A model generated the notes under the pieces. That model worked only from the letters and a program-made list of their open reading frames with translations, had not been told where the DNA came from and searched no databases. From Synaphobranchus kaupii (lineage: Eukaryota; Chordata; Actinopteri; Anguilliformes; Synaphobranchidae): 64,000 nucleotides of DNA. Positions 60,011-64,000 of this stretch are shown one piece after another. The stretch spans positions 108,908,278 through 108,972,277 of the forward strand of contig CM056376.1 in assembly GCA_029718625.1 (NCBI GenBank). The letters run 5' to 3'. Position 1 is the stretch's first letter, and each line of letters begins with the position of its first letter. Both the position numbers and the translations under genes were made by a program.

Positions 60011-61977
60011 AGTCTAGAATGTTAAGGAGCGATTATGTGACAAAGCGCTATATCGCAACATTTTGACCTAAAAAATTATTTTAAGAATGAGTGAATGGAA
60101 ATGAGCTCTTAGTTACTGTATTAATGTTACAAGGATTTTGGATGTTTGACAGCCAACAGGTTTTTCCTTTTGTTGATCATGAAAGGATATTGAAAAATGT
60201 CCTCTTTGTCAAGCTTGTGTAATTGTGTGTTTATGTTTAGGCTATGTTTTAACTATTTTTTAACATACAGTCATTTAACTTTGATTTTATCCCCAATATT
60301 TTTGTGAGGGCAGGGAATTGGATGTGCAGTGTATTTTCAGGGAGGGTGGATACAGTGTCAGTCAGGAGTCAGCGCCACTGCTGTGGTGATGATCTCACCC
60401 CTGCCCAAACCCTCTGACCATCCCCTGCCCCCATGCTGAGCGGATCGGTCCGGGACAGAGGTGCTAAGACGTAAGGTTCCTGTGCTAGCCGGTTTGTGCA
60501 CAGTTGTATGAGAGCGAGCAGGCCCTTTGGCTCTGCCACATCCTCGGAGGGCGTGTGCTGTTTCGAAAGCATGGCACTGCTCGCACAAGCACTCTTCATG
60601 CCAGGGGTCTGGATTAACGCAAAAACTGCTGTAATTGCAACAATAATTACATATAATAATTATTAACCTTGAGTGCGTTTGAGTTGGGAGTAATGCATTG
60701 AAATGTTTTTGTTTTTTGCCTTGCGGGATTCAAAGCTAAGTGCAGTCTGCACCCTCTTTACCCCCCTCCCCCCAGTGGAGTCATGAAGACTGTGTTGTGC
60801 GTGCCAGTCTGTGTACAGGAGTCATGTTTCTCCAGCAGGGTCAGGAGGGTCACGGAGGGTGGACACAGAGGGCTTCTTGCCTTCACTACGCTGTGGGCAC
60901 CTGTTCCAAATACGTCCTCCTTTGTAACTCAATCACACATCGGACTGGGCGGTGGGGGGGGGGGGGGGGGGTGGCCGAAGAAAAACTGTTATTGCAAACC
61001 GCAGTTGATTTTAAAACCATTCTCGCATCCCTCTTCTTAAAAGTCGTGTAAAATGGCTACCGTAAACCGATAACTGGAGGTGACCAGAGTCACAGTGCAG
61101 ATAATGTACTGTAGACACATCCTCTACAGCTTGTACAGTGTTGCTCATGTTTTGTCTTGATTGTGAAGCAGTGCTGACTTTTTTTCAGTAATACAGCCTT
61201 GACTATTTGGTTCTAATGGAATTTTTCTTTACACTGCATAGGAATACAAATCTTGTTAAGTCAGCCATATTTTCAGCATATTCAGACGGCCATATGTGTT
61301 GTGTAACTTGGAGACTATCACTTGAAAATATCACTAAAATAAAATAAAAAAGATTGAACCTACTCTCTATGCCTGGGGCAGGGGGGATATAGCAGGAGCA
61401 TACTGACATTGCAGTGTTGGCCATGAGGTATTGTTCTGTGAGTCCCTCTGCAGCCGTAACTCAGGTTCCAGGAGGCTCTGAGCAACTGTCTTGACAGCAC
61501 TGCGCATGTCTTTCTAAGTATGGTATTTAAATGGATAAGAGCTCTTAATTTGTACATGCGATGTTGCCAACAGTGAAAAAACTATGTTTGCTTTTTCGGC
61601 TGTACAGAAATGAAGTTACGTAAGGCAAAGGAGGATCTAATCAAGATGTGTGATCTCAACAGCAGGCAATTCTTTAATAATAATTGATAATAAGCAAAAA
61701 TACACCGTTGTTGTTGTGCTTTTTGTTAGTTAGGTATACTGGATAACAGGAGCATTTTACAGCAACATTATTGGTGGATAAATCTTCTCAGGCACATTCT
61801 ATGGTGTCTTTTCTGCTTAGTAATTTAGCAAGGCATGGCCTAAAATGTAAAATGTATCTTCTTACAAAATAAAAAATGCCTCCCAAACAAGCGTATCTAT
61901 AAATTACAATGGAAATTGTGGAGTAGGTTACTTTAAAAAAAAAAAATATCAAAAAAGAACGAGCAGCCCATATTATA
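60011..61977. other. Intergenic sequence upstream of smad6
   Basis: AT-rich unique sequence with an 18-G run at 60954-60971. Short frames on the minus strand near 60358-60599 have no recognisable similarity. An A-rich run lies at 61935-61947. No gene, SINE or RNA is recognised. Confidence 0.6.
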
Positions 61978-63434
<1,457 letters not shown>

Positions 63435-63555
63435 ATGCATTACTGGCCATCCCTGAATTAGGCAGTTTCGCATATATCACTTTTTACCTGATGATTAAAT
63501 TGGCAAATGGTGTTGAACAAAGTATTTTCTGTACATCAAGTTGGCATATATATAC

Positions 63556-64000
63556 ACTACTGTGCAAAAGTCTTAGGCACATGTGGAAATATTCTGTAAA
63601 GCGAAGATGCTTTCAAGAATAATGAAATGAAAAGTTTCTAAATATCAAACAATTGACTATAAAAAGCAGTAAACAGTAAAAAACGAAATCAAATCAATAT
63701 TTGGTGTGACCACCCTTTGCCTTTAAAACTGCATCAGTTCTCTTAGGTACACTGACATGCAGTTTGATAAGAAAATCAGCTGGTAGGTTGTTCCAAGCAT
63801 CTTGGAGAACTTGCCACAGTTCTTCTGCAGACTTTGGCTGTCTCGCATGCTTCTGTCTGTCCAGGTAATCCCAGACAGCCTCGATGGTGTTGAGATCGGG
63901 GCTCTGTGGAGGTCATACCATCTGTTACAGAACTCCTTGTTCATCTTTTCGCTGAAGATAGTTCAGTTAAATTTTTGGAAAATGAATGTTTTGAAATCTT
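63556..64000 (-). mobile_element. Second Tc1-family element, 3' end, continues past window
   Basis: The terminal sequence ACTGTGCAAAAGTCTTAGGC at about 63560 is the end of a different fish Tc1 family. The element reads leftward, so only its right end (transposase C-terminus plus terminal repeat) is inside the window. Confidence 0.85.
63694..64000 (-). pseudogene. Tc1-like transposase C-terminal remnant
   Basis: On the minus strand the frame reads PQSPDLNTIEAVWDYLDRQK, then HARQPKSAEELWQVLQDAWN, and ends LKAKGGHTKY with a stop at 63694-63696. SPDLNTIEAVW contains the catalytic Glu of the DD34E triad. Just upstream, two in-frame stops occur in the conserved block before PPQSPD (one at the usual Trp codon), so the copy is inactive. 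The rest lies beyond 64000. Confidence 0.9.

Overview
This window is vertebrate nuclear DNA, most likely from a teleost fish. The evidence is spliced exons of the TGF-beta/BMP inhibitor gene smad6, several Tc1-like (DD34E) and hAT-type elements typical of fish genomes, tRNA-derived SINE remnants, and abundant CA/GT microsatellites and long G/C homopolymers. The species cannot be fixed from the sequence alone.

The only gene I can support is smad6, on the minus strand. Exon 1 (56996-57788), exon 2 (52578-52634) and exon 3 (51664-51741) are joined by GT-AG introns with matching phase-1 junctions. They encode the basic N-terminus, the divergent MH1 region and the PPPPY linker. The MH2-coding last exon is not in the window. 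It should lie beyond base 1, so bases 1-51663 are best read as part of a giant third intron of at least 51 kb. Bases 57789 to about 60010 hold the 5' leader and probable promoter, including a perfect Smad-binding palindrome.

The intron is filled with repeats. It holds four unrelated minisatellites: a 58-bp unit (about 6.6-7.4 kb), a 42-bp unit (9.69-12.11 kb, 58 copies with no length change), a 36-39-bp unit (15.90-18.94 kb, about 80 copies with higher-order structure) and a CpG-rich 46-bp unit (37.44-39.08 kb, 36 copies). It also holds a nested transposon complex (20.88-24.19 kb), in which a Tc1-like element carries an unclassified 1.7-kb insert and a palindromic TTAA-flanked element. A palindromic hAT-type element with a perfect 8-bp target duplication lies at 25.91-26.65 kb and interrupts a coding-like frame.

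Between these are AT-rich unique sequence, CpG-retaining patches that may be regulatory (14.4-14.9 and 32.2-33.1 kb, the latter with a CTCF-type motif), a cluster of nuclear-receptor half-sites including a perfect DR5 (43.05-43.43 kb), and a 500-bp assembly gap (35806-36305). Beyond smad6, 60-64 kb holds a truncated Tc1-like element with a dead transposase and the edge of a second Tc1 family.

No new multi-gene system was found. The most unusual signals are the four minisatellites in one intron, the indel-free 42-bp array with CA/TG switches, the nested and palindromic transposons, and the many long poly(G)/poly(C) runs.
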